DNA of 64,000 bases from Microscillaceae bacterium (GTDB lineage Bacteria; Bacteroidota; Bacteroidia; Cytophagales; Microscillaceae). The notes beneath the pieces are model-generated. The model was not told the DNA's origin and made no database searches. It saw nothing but the letters and a program-made list of their open reading frames with translations. The DNA is taken from the NCBI GenBank assembly GCA_003483885.1, contig DMXI01000517.1, positions 1-64,000 of the forward strand. The letters are read 5' to 3'. Below, in pieces: positions 8,913 to 17,280 of the stretch; the first letter of the stretch is position 1, and each line of letters opens with the position of its first letter. A program made the position numbers and the translations under genes.

Positions 8913-9809
8913 TTATTTCTCGTTACTGGCGTTAAAAAGTCGTTGTTTTTCTTCTTTGGATAAACTTTCATAACCCGACTCTGAAATCTTGTCTAAGATA
9001 GCATCAATCTCTGCTTGATCAGGGGTTACGTTTGCGTTGTTCATTGTTCTGCGATTGGCTCTGGCATACTCATTACCCGCATTGGCTGTTACTTTACTCT
9101 TGCGGTAAGTTACCTTCATTTTAGACTTCTTGCGGAACAAGCCCTTGATACCGTCTAAAATATAGTGAAGCCATCCTCCTAAATCAGTTCCTTTGTTTAA
9201 AGCAATGATAAATAAGTATCCCATCATAGCACCTCCTAAGTGCGCCAATTGTCCTCCAGCGTTTCCACCTCTCAAGCTAAATAAAGAAACCAATACAAAA
9301 ACTGCTGCAATATATTTGATCCTTACTGGGCCTATAAAAAACAGGTGAAATGAATAGTTAGGCATTAATGTAGCGGCTCCTACTACTACGGCATACACCG
9401 CACCAGAGGCTCCCAACATTGACCAGCCCATTTTTGCTCCAGGATAAAAGTTATATATTAATACATAAGCTAGCGAACCCGCAATGGCTCCTAACACATA
9501 TAGAGAAATCAAGCGCTTACTGTTCAGATATTCAGCAATCAGCATCCCAAACCAATATAATGCAATCATATTCCAGAATATGTGCATAAAGTCGGTATGC
9601 GTAAATCCATAAGTTACCAAGGTCCAGGGGCGGTACAATAACTCCGACAAGGGCCCTGGTACCATGAGGTACTTACCTACAGTAGCCGCAGCTGGCTTAC
9701 TGAATAAGAAAATCATATTTACCGCAATCCAGACAATCACATTGATAATAATGATCTGGGCTAGGGCATTATTTGGTTTACGAAAAGCGTTTTTAAGGTC
9801 GTTTAACAT
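8913..9809 (-). CDS. Rhomboid family intramembrane serine protease
   Basis: 298-aa polytopic membrane protein. Seen: an N-terminal membrane helix (about 19-36), LVTYGFTHTDFMHIFWNMIALYWFG with the rhomboid HxxxN motif, catalytic serine in MLGASGAVYAVV (about residue 135), and the partner histidine in QLAHLGGAMMGYLF near the last core helix. A soluble tail of about 90 residues follows, rich in Arg/Asn and ending in a short helical repeat (TPDQAEIDAILDKISESGYESLSKEEKQRLF), a DUF6576-like tail commonly found on Bacteroidota rhomboids. Such enzymes cleave transmembrane segments of other proteins; substrate unknown. It lies downstream of the second rhomboid and mutL on the same strand, so a mutL-rhomboid-rhomboid transcript is likely. 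Confidence 0.92.
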   Translation of the reverse strand: MLNDLKNAFRKPNNALAQIIIINVIVWIAVNMIFLFSKPAAATVGKYLMVPGPLSELLYRPWTLVTYGFTHTDFMHIFWNMIALYWFGMLIAEYLNSKRLISLYVLGAIAGSLAYVLIYNFYPGAKMGWSMLGASGAVYAVVVGAATLMPNYSFHLFFIGPVRIKYIAAVFVLVSLFSLRGGNAGGQLAHLGGAMMGYLFIIALNKGTDLGGWLHYILDGIKGLFRKKSKMKVTYRKSKVTANAGNEYARANRRTMNNANVTPDQAEIDAILDKISESGYESLSKEEKQRLFNASNEK

Positions 9810-9969
9810 TTGTAAATTATCTTTTAATTTTTTTGTAGCATTCCTAGTGTTTGTTATTACATTTTTTAGAGGTTATTTACCTTTCTAAAGGTAACGAAAA
9901 TATTCAAATTATTGTTAGGTAACTCTCATTTTAACCTCAAAAATTCTTCAAGTCCCTTTAGTTTTGGCA

Positions 9970-10911
9970 TCAATACTTGTATCGCCATAACCAGAATCGC
10001 GCTAGTATAAAGCCTACAATGGCTCCTCCTAAGTGGGCCAGGTGGGCTACATTGCCCATACCAACATTGCCTCCAGCGGCCGCATAAATGGTAAAAGCCA
10101 TGTAAAATAGCACAAAATATTTGGCCTTGATAGGAACTGGGAAGAATAGCAACATCATCTCTACGTTAGGGAAAAACAACGCAAAGGCTAATAAAATTCC
10201 AAAAATAGCTCCAGAAGCTCCCAGCATTGAGAAACCTATCCCTCCATTAATACGATTTTCTAGTTGCTCAATTCTCTTGGAGTTTAATCGCTCAAATTTG
10301 TTAAGTTCTTTTTTTATACTCCCTAAAATCTCTGCTTTCTCTGCCCGAAGTTTGGCCAATACTGCTGAATCAACCTTAGCCGTATCGGTTTCCATGTTAT
10401 TTACTCTTACCAAAAAAGCTTTGGCTTGCTTGAAATACTCTTGATTTTTTTGGTACAAGGCTACTTCGTATTTCTTCTCATAAGCTTCAAGGCTGGATGG
10501 AGTAGGTGTTTTTAAATACTTCTTCAAATCAGCTTGATTTTTCTCCACCTCCTTTAGTTGAGTTACCAACACTTGCTTATCCTTTTGGAAATTAAAGCTC
10601 ACTCCACCCATTTGCAAAGCAGCACCTCCAAAACCACAAGCAACATAAAAAATGAAGAAATTACGCGCTCCCCACGAACGCTCTAGCCATGGGCCAAAAA
10701 AGAAAAGTCCCATCATGTTTCCTAGTAAGTGCATAAAATCGGCATGCAGAAACATGTGGGTCAATAGTTGCCACGGGCGAAAAGCAGGCGACTCTATGTA
10801 GTATAGAGAACCATACATGGTAAGTACCCCCTTATTAATGAGTTGATCAATGGCAAAAACTGCTATATTTATTACTAGTAAGCCCCTTGCTATAGGCGTC
10901 AAGTTTCCCAT
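9970..10911 (-). CDS. Rhomboid family protease with a long soluble insertion
   Basis: 313-aa membrane protease. Core motifs: LLTHMFLHADFMHLLGNMMGLFFFGPWLE, catalytic serine in MLGASGAIFGIL (about residue 232) and the His of NVAHLAHLGGAIVGF near the C terminus. Unlike its neighbour it carries an insert of roughly 100 residues (about 106-215) between early core helices, very rich in Lys/Glu/Gln and predicted helical or coiled (KDKQVLVTQLKEVEKNQADL and LRAEKAEILGSIKKELNKF). The insert would face the periplasm or cytoplasm depending on topology. The start ATG at 10911 lies 13 bases inside the end of mutL, implying translational coupling. Confidence 0.92.
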   Translation of the reverse strand: MGNLTPIARGLLVINIAVFAIDQLINKGVLTMYGSLYYIESPAFRPWQLLTHMFLHADFMHLLGNMMGLFFFGPWLERSWGARNFFIFYVACGFGGAALQMGGVSFNFQKDKQVLVTQLKEVEKNQADLKKYLKTPTPSSLEAYEKKYEVALYQKNQEYFKQAKAFLVRVNNMETDTAKVDSAVLAKLRAEKAEILGSIKKELNKFERLNSKRIEQLENRINGGIGFSMLGASGAIFGILLAFALFFPNVEMMLLFFPVPIKAKYFVLFYMAFTIYAAAGGNVGMGNVAHLAHLGGAIVGFILARFWLWRYKY

Positions 10912-12818
10912 AAGAAGTCTGGTTTTTCAAAAAAATCTTTAATCTTGTCTAATGTCAACATCACCAGGGTGGGGCGACCATCGGGGGTATAATTAGGATT
11001 GGAAGAAGCAAATAACTGGTCTACCAGTAAGTTCATTTCCATTGAAGTAAGCTTGGTACCTGCCCGAATAGCGGAACGTTTGGCTAACGACCGCGCTACG
11101 ATTGACTCGCGCTCAACCTTTAGAGTTGATTGGTAGTTTTTGAATTGCTCAAGAAAACCCTCAAACAATTCCTGTTCATTTTCATTGGTTATATCTGCCG
11201 GAACTCCTTTAATTTCAAGGCGATTCTCGGGTAAAACTTCAAATATAAAGCCTAAGTTACGAATTTCGGTTTCTATTTCCAATATCAACTGAAAATCACC
11301 CGAATTGAGGGTAATGGTCGTAGGAAACAACAATTGTTGGGCTGCTCCACTATCATTTTTGAGAGATTCCAAAAACTTATCGTACAATACGCGTTCGTGG
11401 GCAGCGTGTTGGTCAATGAGCATCAATCCAGAGCGTACTGGAGTAATAATGTATTGATTATGAACCTGAAAGCTTTGCCGCTCACCTACTGGCTCTATAG
11501 GCCGATCAGGTTTTGTAGTGGGGCTTTCATTCCCAAGTTTATTGGCATTACTCTCAAAAGTGAGGGTATTTTCTTCGTTTTGGGGCTGTTTGGTTTCCTC
11601 AAATTCAAACGTGCCAAAAGTGTTTTCCTGGATGGCCTTTTTTTCCAGTCCTTCATATATTTTCTGCCAGTTTGACAGATTCCGTTTTTCCTGAGGACTT
11701 TTCTCAAAGGGGCGATAATTGTTCCCTCCTCCACCACTTTGGTAGTCAGGTTTCGGGAAACGTTGTTGAAATTGAGGCAAAGTAGGATCATGGTTTACAT
11801 TCGCCTCAAAGTCCAGCGAAGGAGTCAAGTTATGGGTTCCTAAAGACTTTTTTACTGCGGCTTGAATGATTGCATACACGGTTCGCTCATCATCAAACTT
11901 AATCTCGGTTTTGGTGGGGTGTACGTTGATATCAATGTGTCTAGGATCAATCTCAATAAACAATACATAAAAAGGGTGCATATCCGAAGGGATCAAGCCT
12001 TCAAAAGCATTCATGACAGCATGATGCAGGTAGCCATGGCGGATGTACCGATTATTCACAAAAAAGAACTGATCTCCTTTGGTTTTCTTGGCGTTTTCGG
12101 GTTTACCAATATACCCTTTGATTTTGATCAACTCAGTATCTTCCTGGCAAAAAGCCAATTTATCGCGGTAGTTTTTTCCAAAAATAGCCGTAATACGATT
12201 GACCAGTTTTCCTGCATACAGGTTATATACCTCTGTATCGTTGTGATACAGCGAAAAATTAATGTCAGGATTAGCAAGCGCCACCCGATGAAATTGATCC
12301 AAAATATGCCGCATTTCTACCGCATTGGATTTGAGGAAGTTTTTGCGGGCGGGGACATTAAAAAACAGGTTTTTAACCGCGATAGAAGTTCCGTCTTTGC
12401 AAGTTTCGGCTTCCTGAGCTTTGAGCTGAGAGGCGGCCATACATAAATACACGCCTAAATCATCGGCTTTGCGTTTGGTTTTGAGTTCTACCTCGGCTAC
12501 CGCAGCAATAGAAGCCAGAGCTTCTCCCCTAAACCCCATGGTATAAATAGAAAACAAATCATCGGAAGAACGAATTTTAGACGTGGCATGACGTTCAAAG
12601 CTTAAGCGAGCGTCGGTTTCAGACATACCACAGCCATCGTCTATTACCTGGATCAGTATTTTACCTGCATCTTTAATCACCACTTTGATATTTCGGCTTT
12701 GGGCATCGATGGCGTTTTCCATCAGCTCTTTCACTACCGAAGCAGGTCGCTGTACTACTTCTCCTGCCGCTATCTGATTGGCAATGGAGTCAGGTAATAA
12801 TTGTATGATGTCTTCCAA
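10899..12818 (-). CDS. mutL: DNA mismatch repair protein MutL
   Basis: 639-aa GHKL ATPase that links MutS mismatch recognition to downstream repair. Seen: N-terminal IANQIAAGEVVQRPASVVKEL, ATP-binding Glu34/Asn35 in ELMENAIDA, DDGCGM, the lid GFRGEALASIAAVAEVEL, the transducer domain (VNNRYIRHGYLHHAV, DVNVHPTKTEIKFDDE-like), a low-complexity linker (about 355-445), and the C-terminal dimerisation domain starting at QVHNQYIITPVRSGLMLIDQHAAHER. The metal-site residues known from endonuclease-active MutL look altered: DQHAAHERVLYD ends in Asp, the ACR-type Cys is Lys (AKRSAIRAG) and CPHGRP is TPDGRP. Incision by MutL may therefore be weak or absent. Overlaps the downstream rhomboid gene by 13 bases. 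Confidence 0.96.
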   Translation of the reverse strand: MEDIIQLLPDSIANQIAAGEVVQRPASVVKELMENAIDAQSRNIKVVIKDAGKILIQVIDDGCGMSETDARLSFERHATSKIRSSDDLFSIYTMGFRGEALASIAAVAEVELKTKRKADDLGVYLCMAASQLKAQEAETCKDGTSIAVKNLFFNVPARKNFLKSNAVEMRHILDQFHRVALANPDINFSLYHNDTEVYNLYAGKLVNRITAIFGKNYRDKLAFCQEDTELIKIKGYIGKPENAKKTKGDQFFFVNNRYIRHGYLHHAVMNAFEGLIPSDMHPFYVLFIEIDPRHIDINVHPTKTEIKFDDERTVYAIIQAAVKKSLGTHNLTPSLDFEANVNHDPTLPQFQQRFPKPDYQSGGGGNNYRPFEKSPQEKRNLSNWQKIYEGLEKKAIQENTFGTFEFEETKQPQNEENTLTFESNANKLGNESPTTKPDRPIEPVGERQSFQVHNQYIITPVRSGLMLIDQHAAHERVLYDKFLESLKNDSGAAQQLLFPTTITLNSGDFQLILEIETEIRNLGFIFEVLPENRLEIKGVPADITNENEQELFEGFLEQFKNYQSTLKVERESIVARSLAKRSAIRAGTKLTSMEMNLLVDQLFASSNPNYTPDGRPTLVMLTLDKIKDFFEKPDFLWET

Positions 12819-12888
12819 TGTTGAATGATTCGTTGTTTAATGATTGATTTTGGTAATTAGCTGTTGGTTTTTAGTCTTTGGTTATTGA

Positions 12889-13281
12889 CTAAACTTTACG
12901 CTTCAAGCGAAGAAATATATAACCTACGATGACAATTCCTAATACGTAAGGAAAATATTCTCCATAGTTTAGACTTAATCCAGCAATCTTGATAGTTTCA
13001 CTCCCGTACATTACATAACTCGCCAGTACTAATATGATAGACAATAAGAAAACTAAACGAAAAGCACCTACGCTACGGGTTTGGCGTTCTCTTCGGCTAA
13101 ATGCATCTGATATTCTTACCGAATACCCAGTACGTCCTTCTGAGGACTCTACTTCTTTGCCTTGAGCAATGCGCGCCTCAGTTATTTTTTCCTCGATACG
13201 TTCTTTTACCGGATCGTAATAGCGAGGGGTAAAATTAAAGCGCTTATGCTTATTGATTTTCATTATAGATGGTATCTTCAT
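12889..13281 (-). CDS. Small two-helix membrane protein of unknown function
   Basis: 130 aa: a basic cytoplasmic N-terminal half (KRFNFTPRYYDPVKERIEEK) and two hydrophobic helices (about 72-90 and 106-124), ending in FLRLKRKV. The FTPRYYDP opening is frequent in short hypothetical proteins of Bacteroidota that often sit beside mutL or rhomboid genes; function unknown. The start could also be Met7 (13263). It is upstream of mutL with a 70-base gap on the same strand. Confidence 0.75.
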   Translation of the reverse strand: MKIPSIMKINKHKRFNFTPRYYDPVKERIEEKITEARIAQGKEVESSEGRTGYSVRISDAFSRRERQTRSVGAFRLVFLLSIILVLASYVMYGSETIKIAGLSLNYGEYFPYVLGIVIVGYIFLRLKRKV

Positions 13282-13579
13282 CGCTGTTTCATTTAAGGTG
13301 TTAAAAAACTGTTGATTATCACTTTAGCTTTGTTACCATGAGGCTTTGTATTTACAAAACCGTTTGATTAACAAATTTACAAATTAAATTTGAAAGTATA
13401 AGCAATCAACTAAACTTTTAGTTACAACTATCTGTACGATGGAAGCCTGTGATTTGTTGCTATCCTTGATTTACAATCCATTAACAAAATAATGAAAGGA
13501 TTATGTTTGTTATAAACAGGTAGAGTATAGTATCTTGCTCTTTAATAGCTCAAACAATCTCAGAAGAATTTGATCATAC

Positions 13580-16555
13580 ATGGCCTTAAAACCCAAAAAC
13601 CGCTTATTCCCTACCCTATGTCTTGCGGTAGTACTCCCGCTATTTTGGTACTGTGGACAACACTCCGAAAAAGAGCGCCTGGCAAAGGACTCAGCTATTA
13701 GCCAAGAAAAAAAACAATGGGTAGACAGTGTGTTTAACCGCCTGACTCCACAAGAAAGGATTGCGCAATTGATGATGGTGGGGGTGTATACCCATTTGCC
13801 AGATACCCATCGGGTAAACCTGACCAAACTTATCAAAAAACACCAAATTGGCGGCCTCATTTTTATGCGCGGATATGTAGATAAGCAAGTACAATGGACC
13901 AATCAGTTTCAACAATTGGCTAAAGTACCTATTATGATTGGCATGGATGCCGAATGGGGACTGGGCATGCGCCTCAAAAATATGATGGATTTTCCTTTTC
14001 AAATGACCTTAGGAGCTATCCGCAATGACTCACTCATTTACCAAATGGGAAGCCAAATCGCCCAACAAATGAGGCGTATTGGGGTACATATCAATTTTGC
14101 GCCCGTGGTAGATGTCAACATCAACCGTATTAACCCGGTGATTGGTTATCGTTCTTTTAGCGAAAATCGGGAAAAGGTAGCACGCAAGGGTATTGCTTAC
14201 ATGAAAGGGCTACAAGATCATGGCATTCAGGCCAATGCCAAGCATTTTCCAGGGCACGGCGATACAGGTACCGACTCGCATTATGCCTTGCCAGTGATCA
14301 AACACGACAGTGCTCGTTTGGATAGTATTGAGCTGTATCCTTTTAAAGAATTGATCAAAAACGGGGTAAAAAGTATGATGGTGGCTCACCTGAATTTGCC
14401 TGCTTATGATCCTGCCAAAAACCGCCCTACCACGCTTTCTAAAAATGTCGTAACTCGTTTGTTGCAAGACAAGCTCAACTACAAAGGACTCATATTTACA
14501 GATGCCCTGAATATGAAAGCGGTAACGAAGTTTTATAAGCCAGGAGAAGTCGATTTACAGGCCTTAATTGCAGGAAATGATGTATTGCTTGCACCCAAAA
14601 ATGTGAAAAAAGCCATTCGCATGATTGAATGGGGCATTCGTCAGAATAAAATTAGCCAAGAAGCCATTAACCAAAAGGTAAAAAAAGTATTGGGTTTTAA
14701 GTTTGACCTTCAACTCGTAAAGAAGCCTAGACCTATTCCACGTAAACACTTATACCAGGATTTACGCACTCCAGCGGCCAAAGCGCTTCAGCGTGAACTA
14801 TATAGAAAAGCTCTAACAGTGGTAAAAAATGAACAAAGTCTCCTTCCTTTTCGCCGTCTGGATACACTCACCTTTGCAGCTATTAATATTGGTAAAGATC
14901 GCAAATATGATTTTGAACAAATGCTGAACAATTATGCGACTTTTACTCACTTTCATATCGATGCCAAAAAGGCTCGCAAATGGCAATACAATGTGGTATT
15001 GGCTAAAGCCCGTAAATATAAGGTAGTAGTAGTGAGCATTCACGATTTACGCAAGCACGGAAACCGAGGAAAATATGGCTTGACCAAAAACACCATAGCG
15101 TTGATCAAAGATTTGGAAAAGTATACCAAAGTAGTGGTAAATGTGCTGGGCACGGCTTATAGCCTGAAAGACTTTGTTCAATCCAAATACCTTACTTGTG
15201 CTTATGAAGACAATGCCATTACCCGAGCACTGGTTCCTCAAATGCTTTTTGGCGCTTTTGGGGTAGATGGGCAGCTTCCAGTATCACCAACTAATGCCTT
15301 GAAAGAAGGAACTGGATTAAAAATCCAAGGTTTGAATCGTTTGGCTTATGGCATTCCCGAAGAGGTGGCCATGCGAAAAGATACGCTTTATAAAATTGAT
15401 CGGTTGATTAACAAAGCAATCAAGCTGCGCGAAATGCCGGGTTGCCAACTAGTGGTTGCCCGCAAGGGAAAAGTGATTTGGAACAAAAGCTATGGGTATC
15501 AGACTTACTACCGTCGCCGAAAGATTACTCCTCAGTCTATTTACGACATTGCTTCGGTTACCAAGGTAGCTGGCACCCTCCCGGCCATTATGTATTTGCA
15601 CGAAAAAGATTCTATACAGTTAGATACTAAAGTAGCCAATTATCTCACCGAACTCAAAGGCTCCAACAAAGCCCAAATGACAGTTCGTGAAGTACTTACC
15701 CACCAGGCGGGTTTATTACCTTATCTTCCTTATTGGCAACGTACATTGACTCGTTACAAAGCATTAAGCCCGAAGTTTTATCAGTACCGCAAAAGCGCTC
15801 GTTTTCCTTTACAAGTGGCTCCTGGTGTGTACGGACGGGCTGGCCTCGAAGACACCCTCTGGAAGTGGACCATTGCCACCAAGCTACGCAAAAAAAAGGT
15901 GGATTCATTGCCATATGACTACGAATACAGCGATTTGAGTTTCTATACTCTTAAGCGGCTGGCCGAACACAAACTTCGCCAACCGATTGAAAAGTTTCTT
16001 CAGGCAAACCTGTACCAAACAATGGGAATGAGTTTTTTAGGTTATCAACCCTTGCGTAGATTCAATGCCTTGAACATTGTGCCTACCGAGTATGACCGTT
16101 TGTTCCGTAAAAAGAACATCCGAGGTACGGTGCACGACCAAGGAGCCGCCATGCATGGCGGGGTAGCCGGGCACGCTGGGCTTTTTTCCAATTCCAACGA
16201 TGTGGCCAAATATCTCCAAATGCATTTGCAGGGCGGGCAATATGGGGGCATTCGCTATTTTGAGAAGGCTACGATAGATACGTTTACCAAAGCTCACTTT
16301 GAGGGTAATCGTCGTGGCTTGGGTTGGGACAAAAAACCTGAAAAACCTTATTCTTATACGCCAAGCTTTTTCTCTCAGGCTTCTTATGGGCATTCGGGAT
16401 TTACGGGCTGTGTGGTGTGGGTAGACCCTACTACTGAAACTTTGGTGGTGTTTCTTTCTAATCGCATTCATCCATCGGCTAATAACAAAAAGCTGATTTT
16501 GAATCATACGAGGCGAAAAATTTTGGATTTAGTATTTAATTCGATTACTGATTGA
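13580..16555 (+). CDS. Glycoside hydrolase 3 (NagZ-like) fused to a class C beta-lactamase-type serine hydrolase
   Basis: 991-aa exported protein, probably a lipoprotein (hydrophobic leader then a Cys in LFWYCGQ). Part 1 (about 50-385) is a family 3 beta-N-acetylhexosaminidase: QLMMVGVY, GMDAEWGLGMRL, INFAPVVDVN, and the NagZ-type loop KHFPGHGDTGTDSHYALP with His226 and Asp228 as the acid/base dyad, then FTDALNMKAV. Part 2 (about 395-600) is a GH3 C-terminal-like alpha/beta domain. Part 3 (about 605-975) is a serine hydrolase of the beta-lactamase/PBP fold: nucleophile Ser659 in SVTK, YSDLS as the second motif and a HSGFTG third-motif equivalent. By inference it trims muropeptide glycans and peptides in the periplasm during wall recycling. 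Monocistronic; a TATGTTTG box at 13502-13509 may be its -7 element. Confidence 0.93.
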   Translation: MALKPKNRLFPTLCLAVVLPLFWYCGQHSEKERLAKDSAISQEKKQWVDSVFNRLTPQERIAQLMMVGVYTHLPDTHRVNLTKLIKKHQIGGLIFMRGYVDKQVQWTNQFQQLAKVPIMIGMDAEWGLGMRLKNMMDFPFQMTLGAIRNDSLIYQMGSQIAQQMRRIGVHINFAPVVDVNINRINPVIGYRSFSENREKVARKGIAYMKGLQDHGIQANAKHFPGHGDTGTDSHYALPVIKHDSARLDSIELYPFKELIKNGVKSMMVAHLNLPAYDPAKNRPTTLSKNVVTRLLQDKLNYKGLIFTDALNMKAVTKFYKPGEVDLQALIAGNDVLLAPKNVKKAIRMIEWGIRQNKISQEAINQKVKKVLGFKFDLQLVKKPRPIPRKHLYQDLRTPAAKALQRELYRKALTVVKNEQSLLPFRRLDTLTFAAINIGKDRKYDFEQMLNNYATFTHFHIDAKKARKWQYNVVLAKARKYKVVVVSIHDLRKHGNRGKYGLTKNTIALIKDLEKYTKVVVNVLGTAYSLKDFVQSKYLTCAYEDNAITRALVPQMLFGAFGVDGQLPVSPTNALKEGTGLKIQGLNRLAYGIPEEVAMRKDTLYKIDRLINKAIKLREMPGCQLVVARKGKVIWNKSYGYQTYYRRRKITPQSIYDIASVTKVAGTLPAIMYLHEKDSIQLDTKVANYLTELKGSNKAQMTVREVLTHQAGLLPYLPYWQRTLTRYKALSPKFYQYRKSARFPLQVAPGVYGRAGLEDTLWKWTIATKLRKKKVDSLPYDYEYSDLSFYTLKRLAEHKLRQPIEKFLQANLYQTMGMSFLGYQPLRRFNALNIVPTEYDRLFRKKNIRGTVHDQGAAMHGGVAGHAGLFSNSNDVAKYLQMHLQGGQYGGIRYFEKATIDTFTKAHFEGNRRGLGWDKKPEKPYSYTPSFFSQASYGHSGFTGCVVWVDPTTETLVVFLSNRIHPSANNKKLILNHTRRKILDLVFNSITD

Positions 16556-16679
16556 TGTTTAATGTTTAATGCAAACGAAACACATTATAACAAAGTTGTA
16601 AAAGTACTGACAATCAGATAATTCACTTCTTGTAGATTGTTTTTCTATCAAAGTTTAATCGAGTTGTTAGTGAAAATAT

Positions 16680-16699
16680 CTCTAATCACGTGATTAGAG
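16680..16699. promoter_or_regulatory. 20-bp perfect palindrome
   Basis: CTCTAATCACGTGATTAGAG is a perfect 20-bp palindrome without loop, 125 bases after the glycosidase stop and 100 bases before the four-helix protein. It resembles a dimeric regulator operator more than a hairpin terminator (only GTTTATA follows). The binding protein is unknown. Confidence 0.45.
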
Positions 16700-16798
16700 T
16701 TTATACTCCTATTTTTCAACGAAATAATTTACTTAATGATTGATTTTGGATGTTGAGCATTTGATTTGTAATTTTTAAAAAACATTTCAAATCAACTC

Positions 16799-17155
16799 AT
16801 GGAGGAAAATCTAATCAAGGAAAAGAGCTTTGACTTTGCCATTAGAATTATCAATCTATCTAAGTTTTTAAAGGAACACCATAAAGAGTTTGATTTATCT
16901 CGACAACTTATACGTTCGGGAACAAGCATAGGGGCATTGTATAGAGAAGCACAATATGCAGAAAGTAAAGCAGATTTTATTCACAAATTAGCGATTGCTC
17001 AAAAAGAGTGCAATGAAACCATTTATTGGTTAGATTTATTACAAGCTACCAATTACCTTGATGAAGGCCAACACAATAGTATTCATAACGACGCTGTTTC
17101 GCTACTAAAAATTATTACAAGCATTCTTAAAACCAGTAAGAAAAACAATCAATGA
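16799..17155 (+). CDS. Four-helix bundle protein, S23/intervening-sequence protein family
   Basis: 118 aa matching the TIGR02436 pattern: SFDFAIRIINLSKFL, LSRQLIRSGTSIGALYREAQYAESKADFIHKLAIAQKECNE (quoted in part), and YWLDLLQATNYL. Family members were first found inside 23S rRNA intervening sequences and form pentameric four-helix bundles; others occur as solitary chromosomal genes in Bacteroidota, as here, and Avd proteins of diversity-generating retroelements share the fold. No rRNA, reverse transcriptase or template repeat is present nearby. Role unknown, nucleic-acid binding is plausible. Flanked by very AT-rich spacers on both sides. Confidence 0.88.
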   Translation: MEENLIKEKSFDFAIRIINLSKFLKEHHKEFDLSRQLIRSGTSIGALYREAQYAESKADFIHKLAIAQKECNETIYWLDLLQATNYLDEGQHNSIHNDAVSLLKIITSILKTSKKNNQ

Positions 17156-17280
17156 ATGTTTGATGATGAAGAATGATATCAAAAAACTCGCTTTGCTACA
17201 AAGAATAATCTAGAGCAATATTTCTTGGTAGTGAAAACTCATTAATAATTAAACATCAACAATTAATAATTACCCAATAT

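Noticed and set aside
11862..12446. Long open frame opposite mutL (194 codons)
   Set aside because: It lies fully inside the well-supported mutL and has no family features; it is a product of mutL codon bias.
16799..17155. Accessory (Avd) protein of a diversity-generating retroelement
   Set aside because: No reverse transcriptase, template repeat or variable gene found nearby; simple S23-type protein fits better.
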